A stretch of DNA of 64,000 nt from Lachnospiraceae bacterium (lineage in GTDB: Bacteria; Bacillota; Clostridia; Lachnospirales; Lachnospiraceae): NCBI GenBank assembly GCA_910575605.1, contig CAJTEW010000017.1, forward strand, positions 1-64,000, in the 5' to 3' direction. Below are positions 53,377-61,889 of this stretch, in pieces. A program made the translations under genes and the position numbers. The stretch's first letter is position 1. Each line of letters opens with the position of its first letter. The notes below the pieces were generated by a model that saw only the letters and a list, made by a program, of their open reading frames with translations, did not search any database and was not told the DNA's origin.

Positions 53377-53823
53377 GTGGATAATTTGACACCTATGCAA
53401 CGGAAAAAGAATATGCAACATATAAAAGCAAAGGATACAGAGATAGAATTATTATTGCGGCGTGAGTTATGGAAAAGAGGGTACAGATTTAGAAAAAATT
53501 ATAAACAGCTTCCAGGATGCCCGGATATTGTACTAACAAAATATAAAATAGCTATTTTTTGTGACGGAGAATTCTTCCATGGAAAAGATTGGGAAAGTCT
53601 TAAGGTGAGACTTGAGAAAAGTAAAAATAGTGACTATTGGATAAATAAGATTTCAAAAAACAAGGAGCGCGATAAAGCGGTTAATCAGGAGTTACTATTA
53701 AAGGGGTGGACAGTAATCCGCTTTTGGGGAAAGGATATAAAAAGAAATGTTGTTGAATGTGTGCATGTGGTGGAAGAAACCATTTTTGAATTAAAGATAG
53801 AAAATGGAAAAGATGATTTTTAA
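53377..53823 (+). CDS. vsr: Very short patch repair (Vsr) endonuclease, island gene 6
   Basis: 148 residues. Vsr landmarks: DNLTPMQRKKNMQHIKAKDTE at the start, LPGCPDIVL with the catalytic Asp, FCDGEFFHGKDW and VIRFWGKDI. It nicks at T:G mismatches that arise where the cytosine methylase acts, a usual companion of Dcm-type genes. It starts with GTG behind AAGAAGGGG, 117 bases after the methyltransferase. This gap holds a poor promoter-like TTGAGA/TATAAT pair with a 19-bp spacer. Confidence 0.88.
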   Translation: MDNLTPMQRKKNMQHIKAKDTEIELLLRRELWKRGYRFRKNYKQLPGCPDIVLTKYKIAIFCDGEFFHGKDWESLKVRLEKSKNSDYWINKISKNKERDKAVNQELLLKGWTVIRFWGKDIKRNVVECVHVVEETIFELKIENGKDDF

Positions 53824-53849
53824 TTTAAAGAGTTAAAGGAAATGTACAA

Positions 53850-54236
53850 ATGAAAACTGTACGAGTAGCTGCCGCCATCATAAAAGACAATAACCGTATC
53901 TTCGCAACCCAGCGAGGCTACGGTGAATTTAAAGATGGCTGGGAATTCCCGGGCGGAAAGATAGAGGAAAACGAGACTCCTCGGGAGGCTTTGGTCCGTG
54001 AGATTAAGGAAGAGCTGGACATAATAATTATAGTAGAGAAATTAATCGACATTGTAGAATATGACTATCCCAATTTTCATTTAACCATGCATTGCTACTT
54101 GTGCACCATTGTAGCTGGAGATTTAGTTTTAAAGGAGCACAAGGCGGCCAGGTGGATTACAAAGGAGCAGCTCGGGTCAGTTGAATGGCTTCCGGCGGAT
54201 TTGGAGTTGATTGAAAAAATTGAGGAAATAATTTGA
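53850..54236 (+). CDS. mutT: MutT-like Nudix pyrophosphohydrolase
   Basis: 128 residues with a complete Nudix box (GGKIEENETPREALVREIKEEL) and the pre-box WEFPGG, as in 8-oxo-dGTP or CTP/NudG-type pyrophosphatases. Higher GC than the island before it, so it is probably the resident chromosomal gene. Together with the OGG-type glycosylase on the other side, it suggests that the island entered a DNA-oxidation-repair neighbourhood. AAAGGAAATG precedes the ATG. Confidence 0.88.
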   Translation: MKTVRVAAAIIKDNNRIFATQRGYGEFKDGWEFPGGKIEENETPREALVREIKEELDIIIIVEKLIDIVEYDYPNFHLTMHCYLCTIVAGDLVLKEHKAARWITKEQLGSVEWLPADLELIEKIEEII

Positions 54237-54298
54237 ACGATTTGCTTCTTTCAAATATTGAACAATAAAGGAAATTCGGCAAATTTAAGGAGAATTAA

Positions 54299-55552
54299 AT
54301 GCAGGAAATCAAATGCCCACAGTGCGGCAAGGTTTTTAAGGTGGACGAGTCTGGCTTTTCAGATATTGTAAAGCAGGTCCGCGATAAAGAATTTGATAAG
54401 GAAATTAAGGAGAGGGAAGCTTTATTTAAGGCAGACCTTGAGACGCATCTTAAAGCAGCAGAGGCCAGTAAGAAGCTTGCTGTGGCGGAGGCGGTTTCAG
54501 AGCTTGAAAAAATGCTTTCGAAAAAGGATGTAGAGCTTGCAAGCTTGAAAGCGCAGCTAGAGGCAGAGATTGAAAAACTTCGGACCGAAGCGGAAAATGA
54601 TGAGACAAAAAGGCAGCTTGCTGTGACTGAGGCGGTTAGTAGGGTGGAGCGTGAATGTGATACGCTTAAAATGGAGCTTAAGTCAAAGGATACAGAGCGA
54701 AAGCTTATGGAAACATCCCTTAGGGAGCGTTATGAGGAAAAGCTTAAGGTTAAGGAAGAGGAAATTGCATATTATAAAGATTTTAAGGCAAGGCAGTCTA
54801 CGAAGATGATTGGGGAGAGTCTTGAGCTGCATTGTGAAAATGAATTCAACCGCCTGCGGGCAACCGGTTTTCAGAATGCATATTTTGAAAAGGACAATGA
54901 TATCAGGACAGGAAGCAAGGGTGATTATATTTATCGCGAATCAGATGAAGATGGAAATGAAATTATTTCTATTATGTTTGAAATGAAAAATGAGCAGGAT
55001 GAGACTGCAACGAAGAAAAAGAATGAGGATTTCCTAAAGGAGCTTCATAAGGACAGAGAGGAGAAAGCTTGTGAATATGCGGTTCTTGTTTCTCTTTTAG
55101 AGCCGGACAGTGAGCTTTATAATACAGGTATTGTGGATAAGTCTCACCGCTATCCGAAGATGTATGTGATCCGGCCTCAGTTTTTTATTCCAATGATAAC
55201 AATTTTGAGAAATGCCGCCATGAACTCTATGGAATATAAGGCACAGCTGGCGCTTATCCGGAACCAGAATGTGGATATCACCCATTTCGAGGAAAATATA
55301 AATAAATTCAAAGATGGTTTTGCAAGAAATTACGAGCTTGCCAGCAGGAAATTTAAGACAGCGGTGGAGGAGATTGATAAAACGATTCTGCATCTGCAGA
55401 AGACAAAGGAGGCGCTTATTTCCTCCGAAAATAATCTTCGTCTTGCCAACAACAAGGCAGAGGAGTTGACGATAAAAAGGCTGACCCGAGGGAATGCGAC
55501 TATGAAGGCAAAGTTTGCACAGCTTAAGCAGCAGGAAGAGGAACAGGTATGA
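54299..55552 (+). CDS. DUF2130 coiled-coil protein
   Basis: 417 residues. N-terminal zinc finger (CPQCGK, Cys5/Cys8), then a long charged coiled coil (about 25-170), and the DUF2130 domain (about 170-340), whose [19 protein letters not shown] and EMKNEQDET are typical of the family and resemble an endonuclease core. The tail is again coiled coil. The function is unknown; a nucleic-acid-related role is likely. Its stop overlaps the next start (ATGA). Confidence 0.85.
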   Translation: MQEIKCPQCGKVFKVDESGFSDIVKQVRDKEFDKEIKEREALFKADLETHLKAAEASKKLAVAEAVSELEKMLSKKDVELASLKAQLEAEIEKLRTEAENDETKRQLAVTEAVSRVERECDTLKMELKSKDTERKLMETSLRERYEEKLKVKEEEIAYYKDFKARQSTKMIGESLELHCENEFNRLRATGFQNAYFEKDNDIRTGSKGDYIYRESDEDGNEIISIMFEMKNEQDETATKKKNEDFLKELHKDREEKACEYAVLVSLLEPDSELYNTGIVDKSHRYPKMYVIRPQFFIPMITILRNAAMNSMEYKAQLALIRNQNVDITHFEENINKFKDGFARNYELASRKFKTAVEEIDKTILHLQKTKEALISSENNLRLANNKAEELTIKRLTRGNATMKAKFAQLKQQEEEQV

Positions 55553-55875
55553 TTACAAGGCAGGAGGTAATTCAGTATTGTCTTACGTTTCCGGAGGTTT
55601 TTGAGGACTATCCGTTTCATGATGAAAAGTGGACATGTATGCGCATCCGTACGAGCAGGCGTATTTTTGCGTGGATATATGAGCGCGAAGGCAATATCTG
55701 GGTGAATGTAAAATGTGACCCGCAGTGGCGGGATTTCTGGCAGAAAACCTATGAGGCAGTCATTCCAGGTTATCATATGAATAAAAAACACTGGAATTCT
55801 ATAATCCTTGACGGAACGATTCCAGAGAATGATATCAGGCGCATGATAGCGGAGAGCTATGATTTATGTAAATGA
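55549..55875 (+). CDS. MmcQ/YjbR family DNA-binding protein
   Basis: 108 residues of the compact MmcQ/YjbR fold: [14 protein letters not shown]-like start, [20 protein letters not shown] and the closing [15 protein letters not shown], all conserved. It is a small nucleoid-like or DNA-binding protein of unclear role. It is translationally coupled to the DUF2130 gene. Confidence 0.87.
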   Translation: MITRQEVIQYCLTFPEVFEDYPFHDEKWTCMRIRTSRRIFAWIYEREGNIWVNVKCDPQWRDFWQKTYEAVIPGYHMNKKHWNSIILDGTIPENDIRRMIAESYDLCK

Positions 55876-55934
55876 CAGAAGGATTATGTGAACGATGCGG
55901 ATAGCAGTAAAAGGTTAAAGAGGGAATATAAGTA

Positions 55935-56432
55935 ATGAAAACAGTTTCGAGTATTTATCCAAAGGAAAAGAAGGTATTGTACCAGCTTTTGAAGGTACGG
56001 ATCCAGGGACTTATAGATGGGGTGCCGTATCTAATTGCAAATCTGGCAAATGTGTCTGCTCTTTTAGTTGAGGCGTTAACAGACATTAACTGGGTAGGAT
56101 TTTATCTTGTGAAAAACGGACGGCTTGTGTTAGGACCGTTTCAGGGCAGGCCTGCGTGTGTGGAGATTCCGATGGGAAAAGGAGTCTGCGGTACGGCGGC
56201 TGCAAAGGATGAGAGTATTCTTGTGGAAAATGTACATGAGTTTCCAGGGCATATTGCCTGTGACTGCGCATCAAAGTCGGAGATTGTGATTCCAATACAT
56301 AAAAATGGAGAGATTGTGGGAGTATTGGATATTGACAGTCCGTCCTTTGGAAGGTTTGATGAGGAGGATAAGGATGGGTTGCTTCGTGTGACAGCGGTTT
56401 TGGAAAAGAAATGGAATGAGGGCCTATACTAA
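55935..56432 (+). CDS. msrC: Free methionine-R-sulfoxide reductase (GAF type)
   Basis: 165 residues, a single GAF domain with the three family cysteines (PACVEIP, GKGVCG, HIACD) that reduce free methionine-R-sulfoxide. It forms part of the oxidative-stress repair genes in this area. AAAGAGGGAA precedes the ATG. Its end overlaps the converging MATE gene by 9 bases. Confidence 0.9.
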   Translation: MKTVSSIYPKEKKVLYQLLKVRIQGLIDGVPYLIANLANVSALLVEALTDINWVGFYLVKNGRLVLGPFQGRPACVEIPMGKGVCGTAAAKDESILVENVHEFPGHIACDCASKSEIVIPIHKNGEIVGVLDIDSPSFGRFDEEDKDGLLRVTAVLEKKWNEGLY

Positions 56433-57764
56433 TGAACTTTTCTTCCATTTTCCGCTGAAGTATCTAAATGAAAAGCAGAATGCACGGAACCCCCAGTCTA
56501 TGATTCTTGCTGTCCATACACCGAGAACCCCCATTCCCATATATTTTCCTAATATGCAGCTGAACCCAATTCTGAATGTCCACATAGATATCATCGATAT
56601 ACCCATACACAACTTAACATCTCCTGAGGCGCGGAAGGTAGCAGGTAGAGTAAAAGAAGCAGGCCATATAAGCATCGCACTGATTCCGTGCAGATATACA
56701 AGCCGTCTGGTTATGCTGGCTGTGGCTTTGGACAATTTATATATTTTGAGAATATATGGAAGAGCCATGAATGTCCCAAGGACCGTTATTGTTATACAAA
56801 TATGTGTAATAATTAACAGCTTCCTGTTATAATATTCTGCCTGTTCATAATCTCCGGCACCGGTACATCTTGCAATTACTGTTATAACTGCAAGATTTAT
56901 AGAAAGACCGGGAAGAAGCTGGAATAAAATAATAGAGTTGCTGACTGCATTTGCTGTAATTTCATGTGTTCCGAAAGCAGCTATTAAACTGAGGACCATT
57001 AGCTTTCCGAGCTGAAACAGGCTGTCTTCAAGACCATTTGGAATACCAAGGCTTAATATTCTTTTTACATGTGCCCAGTCTATGCGATAGTGCCACGCTT
57101 TTTTAATATGTACAGTTCTGTCCTCATTGCATAAAAGGATAAGAATTGTAAGTGCTGCGAACATTCTTGATATGAGTGTTGGAAATGCAACTCCTTCTGT
57201 ACCCCTGTGAAAACCGTAGATAAGAAGTGCATTGCCGCTTACATTCAATATATTCATAATTACAGATACAGCCATAGGTACTTTAGAATTCCCCATTGTA
57301 CGGAAGATAGATGTTCCGGCGTTGTACATTGCAATAAAAGGAATAGATATAATTACTATTGTAAAATATGTATTTGCATGATACATGACATCAGAGCTAA
57401 CCTGGCCAAACATTTTATGTAAAATCACAGATTTTCCAGCATAAATACTGGCAGTAACAATGATTGAACACAACGTAACAAACCAGACAAGCTGTGTGGC
57501 TGATTCACAGGCTTTTTGTGGGACTTCATGTCCTAAATATTGTCCTGCGATAATTGTACCGCCAGTTGCCAGCGCTGAAAAGGCATTGATAATCAATATG
57601 ATTATCTGCTCAACTAATGATACTCCAGATACTGCAGTTTCACCCACATTAGCAATCATTATAGAATCTGCCATGCCGACGAGCATAGATAAAAGCTGTT
57701 CAATAATAAGAGGTACTATAAGGGTGATGAGTGCTTTGTTGTCAAAAAAGTATCTACTTTGCAT
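56424..57764 (-). CDS. MATE-family multidrug/toxin exporter
   Basis: 446 residues with 12 predicted membrane helices in two halves (LIIEQLLSMLVGMADS; ALATGGTIIAGQYLG; ISLGIPNGLEDSLFQLGK). It exports cationic drugs or metabolites using a sodium or proton gradient. The ATG at 57764, after GGAG, is preferred to the ATG at 57776, four codons earlier. It is divergent from the SorC gene, with a palindrome between them. Confidence 0.9.
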   Translation of the reverse strand: MQSRYFFDNKALITLIVPLIIEQLLSMLVGMADSIMIANVGETAVSGVSLVEQIIILIINAFSALATGGTIIAGQYLGHEVPQKACESATQLVWFVTLCSIIVTASIYAGKSVILHKMFGQVSSDVMYHANTYFTIVIISIPFIAMYNAGTSIFRTMGNSKVPMAVSVIMNILNVSGNALLIYGFHRGTEGVAFPTLISRMFAALTILILLCNEDRTVHIKKAWHYRIDWAHVKRILSLGIPNGLEDSLFQLGKLMVLSLIAAFGTHEITANAVSNSIILFQLLPGLSINLAVITVIARCTGAGDYEQAEYYNRKLLIITHICITITVLGTFMALPYILKIYKLSKATASITRRLVYLHGISAMLIWPASFTLPATFRASGDVKLCMGISMISMWTFRIGFSCILGKYMGMGVLGVWTARIIDWGFRAFCFSFRYFSGKWKKSSLV

Positions 57765-57819
57765 CGTATTCTCCATAGCTTATTGAAAGTAGCAAATGAT
57801 AATGTGATAAAAACAAATG

Positions 57820-57843
57820 TACATATTATTAAATTAATATGTA
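57820..57843. promoter_or_regulatory. 24-bp palindrome between MATE and SorC genes
   Basis: TACATATTA / TAATATGTA arms with a 6-base centre. It is a candidate operator for the SorC-type regulator; a related palindrome lies at 59059-59089. Confidence 0.5.
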
Positions 57844-57992
57844 ATTGTGAGAATGTCAATGTAATTTTAAAATTTATTATTTATTTGACGGAATAATGCT
57901 GTCATGTTATTATCAGAAGGAACACGTGAGCATAGAAATATAGAATACGTAACAAGTGTGAAATGTAATTAAAGAATAGAGGATGACAGAAA

Positions 57993-58967
57993 ATGGGTGG
58001 AGAATCTAGAAAAGAAGTTGAAAAAACAGAACTGCTCGTTCAGGTGGCCCGCTTATATTATGAACATAATTTCAGCCAGAACGATATTGCGAAAAAAGTT
58101 AATTTATCAAGGCCCTACATATCTAAATTATTGTATGAGGCCAGGCGGAGGGGGATTGTAAAAATTGAAATTAATGATCCTATTATGACTGAGACCAGGA
58201 TAGAACAGTGTATAAGAAAATTTTTCGAACTAGATAGAGTAATTATTGTTCCCAAAGTCCCGGAGATAAATGCCCTGCGTCAGGTAGGAGAGGCGGCGGC
58301 AAGATACTTAAACAGTATTATCAGAAGCGGTGATGTTATAGGGTTTTCATGGGGAGAAACGGTTTATGAATGTGCGAAGGCATTGAATCGGCGGGAGGAA
58401 CTTCAGGACATTGTTGCAGTCCAGATGTGCGGGGGGGTCAGTAATTTAAAAAAGAATGTATATGTGTCAGAAATAACAAAGGTTTTTTCCGAAATGTTGA
58501 ATAGTGCCGGATACATGCTTCCTTTTCCGGCCATTGTAGATAATGAAAAATCAAAGAATGTAATAAAAAAAGAACATACAATGCAAGAGGTATTGCGTTA
58601 TGTCAAGCAGATAAACATAGCTATAATGACCATGGGAAGATTTGGAAGTCAGTGCGCATTGGCGCGCGCTGGATATTTAAAGACGGATGAGATTGAGGAG
58701 TTGATTAAGAAAGGCGCAGTAGGAGACATCTGTACACATATTATTAATAAGAATGGTGTAGTTTGTGACCCGGAACTGGATGAAAGAACCATAGCGGTGT
58801 CCTATGACGAGATCAAGAAAATTGAAACAAGAATCGGAGTAGCCATTGGAGACAGTAAAGTAGATAGCATTCTTGGAGCCTTGAGGGGACATGTCATCAA
58901 CGTATTTATAACGAATGAAATGACAGCAGAGGCCATGAAGGAGGCGTGTCCGGAGATATTTGAATAG
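57993..58967 (+). CDS. SorC/DeoR-like sugar-binding transcriptional regulator
   Basis: 324 residues. N-terminal HTH (LYYEHNFSQNDIAKKVNLSRPYISKLLYEARRRGIV) and a C-terminal sugar-binding domain of the SorC type (GFSWGETVYEC, VQMCGGVS, ALARAGYL, AIGDSKVDSILGAL), which binds phosphorylated sugars. It probably controls the adjoining sugar-responsive genes. AGAGGATGACAG precedes the ATG. Confidence 0.88.
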   Translation: MGGESRKEVEKTELLVQVARLYYEHNFSQNDIAKKVNLSRPYISKLLYEARRRGIVKIEINDPIMTETRIEQCIRKFFELDRVIIVPKVPEINALRQVGEAAARYLNSIIRSGDVIGFSWGETVYECAKALNRREELQDIVAVQMCGGVSNLKKNVYVSEITKVFSEMLNSAGYMLPFPAIVDNEKSKNVIKKEHTMQEVLRYVKQINIAIMTMGRFGSQCALARAGYLKTDEIEELIKKGAVGDICTHIINKNGVVCDPELDERTIAVSYDEIKKIETRIGVAIGDSKVDSILGALRGHVINVFITNEMTAEAMKEACPEIFE

Positions 58968-58975
58968 GAGTATTG

Positions 58976-59016
58976 AAACTGCTGCAAAGACAAAATTGTT
59001 TAGCGGCAGTTTTTAT
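58976..59016 (+). terminator. Rho-independent terminator after the SorC gene
   Basis: AAACTGCTGC / GCGGCAGTTT (58976-58985 with 59003-59012) with one wobble, then a T run. Confidence 0.85.
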
Positions 59017-59023
59017 ACTTTTA

Positions 59024-59052
59024 TTGACGTTTATACAAAAATATGATATATT
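59024..59052 (+). promoter_or_regulatory. Promoter of the YesN/YesM cluster
   Basis: TTGACG (59024-59029), 17-bp spacer, TATATT (59047-59052). The likely start is near 59059, which is the first base of the palindrome just behind it. Confidence 0.7.
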
Positions 59053-59058
59053 AATAGT

Positions 59059-59089
59059 AACATATGATTATATATAAATATCATATGTT
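59059..59089. promoter_or_regulatory. Perfect 10-bp inverted repeat at the transcription start
   Basis: AACATATGAT / ATCATATGTT arms with an 11-base spacer directly follow the -10 box. This is either an operator or a 5' RNA hairpin. Confidence 0.6.
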
Positions 59090-59204
59090 CATAAAATTAC
59101 AGCGGTTGAATTTTGTATTACGGCTTGTTAGAATTTTTGAAAGGAGAATTCTGGCAGGCTTTTTTACAAAGAATAACATTGATAATTAATAGGAGGTGTA
59201 AAAG

Positions 59205-60809
59205 ATGCAGGAAAAAAAATGGAAGGTATTAATTGTAGATGATGAATTTAGAATCGGCATGCTGATAAAAAAGCTAATTAAGTGGGATGAATTATTGATG
59301 GAATGTGTCGATGTAGTTGATAATGGGGAGACTGCACTTGAGATAATAAAGAATAAGGAGCCGGATATTGTTATCACAGATATCCGTATGCCGAGGATTA
59401 ATGGACTGGATATGATTAGCAGAGTGAAGCAAAACAATGAAGATGTAAAATTTGTTGTTGTCAGCGGATATAAAGAATTTGAATATGCCCACCGCGCACT
59501 CCAGTACGGTGTAGACGATTATATACTCAAGCCTGTTAATGCAGAGGTGCTTAATAAAGTACTGAAAAAAATTTATAATGAGCTTCTTAACAGAGAGGTA
59601 CAGCATAGAGAAAGACAGGAGATGAAAGAAACTTTTTCAGAGAGCAGGCAGATTATAAAACGGGATTTTCTTAAGAATATTATAGAACAGGAAGCGGAAA
59701 TAGGGGAACAAGACGAAAGAGTCCCAATGGAGGGAGAAATATATCGGGGCATAGATATAAAACTGGATTACACAGATTATAATAAAAAGGATAAGAAGCA
59801 GGATAAGCTTACGCTTGACAAAATTATTGCCACTGTAGAGTATATTCTAAAAACAGCAGCTGAGGAGGTACTGATATGTGAGAAAGAAAACCTTCATATT
59901 TATTGTCTGTTTAATTATGATTACAGTAAATCAAAAATAATTAAAAATAGTATTAATGATGTTTTGTCAGAATTAAAGGAACAGCTGATGGGTTTCGAAC
60001 AATATGAAATAACAATTGGAGTGGGAACAGAACGAACAGAATTCGGTGAGATACGATTTTCTATAAAAGAAGCATATAAGGCGGTGGGAAACCGTATAAA
60101 ATTTGGGACAGGAAGGTTGATCTATGCGGAAAATATTGCGCAAGCTGATAGGGAAGGCTTAAAAAACCTGATTGAAAGATATAGTGAAAATATACGTACG
60201 AGTATTGAAACATATTCTGAAGAAAGGTTAGAGAACGGTATCAATCATATCTATAGTGATTTTATGCTGAATGAAAATATGGACTTTTCACAGTGCTATG
60301 AAATAGCAGAAGAATTGATCAGAACTTTTTTTACAAATATGGATATAGAGCAGGACGAATTTCGTCAGATAAAACGAAAGCTTCTAAATAACTGCCAGCA
60401 TTGTTATACAATTATACAACTGAAAAGATTATTGAAAAATGAACTAGGCAGTTATCTGCATATGGCAGCACGGATGGCTGAGACGGAATCGGCAAAGCCT
60501 ATTCGGCGTGCAAAGCAGTATATGGAGGAGCACTATGGAGAAAAGATTGTGCTGGAAGACATCGCGGAAATTGTGGAGCTTAATCCTGTTTATTTCAGTG
60601 TACTTTTTAAAAAAGAAACAGGGATGAATTTTAGTTCTTATCTTGCAAATATTAGAATAGAGAAAGCAAAGGAGATGATTCGCGGTACAAATGACACGAT
60701 TGCTGCAATAGGCGAAAGAGTAGGGTATAGAGATACCAGGTATTTCAGCCAGACATTTACAAAAATAGTTGGTATAAAGCCTGCTTTATACCGTAAGATA
60801 CATGCATAG
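59205..60809 (+). CDS. YesN-type response regulator (receiver + AraC output)
   Basis: 534 residues. Receiver domain 1-120 with phosphoacceptor Asp in ITDIRMPRING and the Lys of ILKPVN; a long linker region of about 290 residues; C-terminal AraC double HTH (about 430-530, LEDIAEIVELNPVYFSVLFKKE; ERVGYRDTRYFSQTFTK). It pairs with the kinase encoded 8 bases downstream. It probably activates the ABC/sugar-binding genes that follow. AGGAGGTG site before the ATG. Confidence 0.9.
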   Translation: MQEKKWKVLIVDDEFRIGMLIKKLIKWDELLMECVDVVDNGETALEIIKNKEPDIVITDIRMPRINGLDMISRVKQNNEDVKFVVVSGYKEFEYAHRALQYGVDDYILKPVNAEVLNKVLKKIYNELLNREVQHRERQEMKETFSESRQIIKRDFLKNIIEQEAEIGEQDERVPMEGEIYRGIDIKLDYTDYNKKDKKQDKLTLDKIIATVEYILKTAAEEVLICEKENLHIYCLFNYDYSKSKIIKNSINDVLSELKEQLMGFEQYEITIGVGTERTEFGEIRFSIKEAYKAVGNRIKFGTGRLIYAENIAQADREGLKNLIERYSENIRTSIETYSEERLENGINHIYSDFMLNENMDFSQCYEIAEELIRTFFTNMDIEQDEFRQIKRKLLNNCQHCYTIIQLKRLLKNELGSYLHMAARMAETESAKPIRRAKQYMEEHYGEKIVLEDIAEIVELNPVYFSVLFKKETGMNFSSYLANIRIEKAKEMIRGTNDTIAAIGERVGYRDTRYFSQTFTKIVGIKPALYRKIHA

Positions 60810-60817
60810 GAGGAGAT

Positions 60818-61828
60818 ATGGATTCAGTTAAAAGATTAAAAGGTGTACTGATTTCTGAGATTATGCTGACAATATTTGGTGCAGGGATGTCGGGAGACGG
60901 CTTTAGAATGTCTGGAATAACTGTATTGATTATAGTATTGCAGGGTGTGATTTTAGTTTATATGGCAGCAAAGATAATAAAGCCGCTTAAGATGGTTTCA
61001 GATATATTAGACAGCTATATAGAAAATCTGGGAGAGGAAGCAGAAATGAAAAAAATAGACAAAAACCTGCCGTATATGGAGCAGATTCAATGTCTGTTGA
61101 CAAAATATGCTTCATGGAAAACAAGAAAAAATTCTGCGGAAATTTTAGATAAGCAGACAGAGCTTACAGCGCTTCAAAGTCAGATTAACCCTCATTTTTT
61201 ATATAATACACTAGATTCCATACGTGGACAGGCTCTTATGGATGATAATTACGAGATTGCCAGAATGGTAGAGGCATTGGGGGCTTTTTTCCGGTATAGT
61301 ATTAGCCGGACAGGAAGCCTTGTTACACTTCGCGATGAGCTGGCAAATATAAATAATTATATGCTGATTCAAAGCTACCGTTTTAATAATCGCTTTTCTA
61401 TTGAAATTATTATTGATGACGAGGATGAGGCAGCATATGATTTTCTGATTCCAAAGCTTATCATCCAGCCTGTTGTAGAAAATGCGATTTTTCATGGTCT
61501 GGAAGAGAAGCTTGAAGGAGGAAAGGTAAGTATAGAGATAATTGTAACAGAGAAGAATCTGATTATTATCATATCGGATAACGGGAAGGGGATAGAAAGC
61601 GAAAGATTAAAAGCTTTAAATAAGAGAATTCAGTTCTCCAGCCTGCAAAGCGATGATGATAGTATAAGACACCACAGAAATACAGGAATTGCACTCCCTA
61701 ATATCCACAAAAGAATTCAATTGCTTTTTGGTGAGGACTACGGAGTAAATATATACAGTACTGCAGGGCAGGGAACTAATGTAGAGATTACAATTCCGGC
61801 TAATTATACACGAAGAGGAAGTATATGA
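60818..61828 (+). CDS. YesM-type sensor histidine kinase
   Basis: 336 residues: two membrane helices in the first 55 residues, a HAMP-like linker, a His_kinase domain with phosphoacceptor His in INPHFLYNTL, and the HATPase_c boxes (QPVVENAIFHG; SDNGKGI; GIALPNIHKR). It has hardly any extracytoplasmic domain, so it probably senses through a partner such as the sugar-binding lipoprotein at the end of the cluster. AGGAGGAGA before the ATG. Confidence 0.88.
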   Translation: MDSVKRLKGVLISEIMLTIFGAGMSGDGFRMSGITVLIIVLQGVILVYMAAKIIKPLKMVSDILDSYIENLGEEAEMKKIDKNLPYMEQIQCLLTKYASWKTRKNSAEILDKQTELTALQSQINPHFLYNTLDSIRGQALMDDNYEIARMVEALGAFFRYSISRTGSLVTLRDELANINNYMLIQSYRFNNRFSIEIIIDDEDEAAYDFLIPKLIIQPVVENAIFHGLEEKLEGGKVSIEIIVTEKNLIIIISDNGKGIESERLKALNKRIQFSSLQSDDDSIRHHRNTGIALPNIHKRIQLLFGEDYGVNIYSTAGQGTNVEITIPANYTRRGSI

Positions 61829-61889
61829 TATACACTTCTTACGTGGCGAGAAATCTGCCAGATAATAATTATAGAAGGGAAGTATCAGG

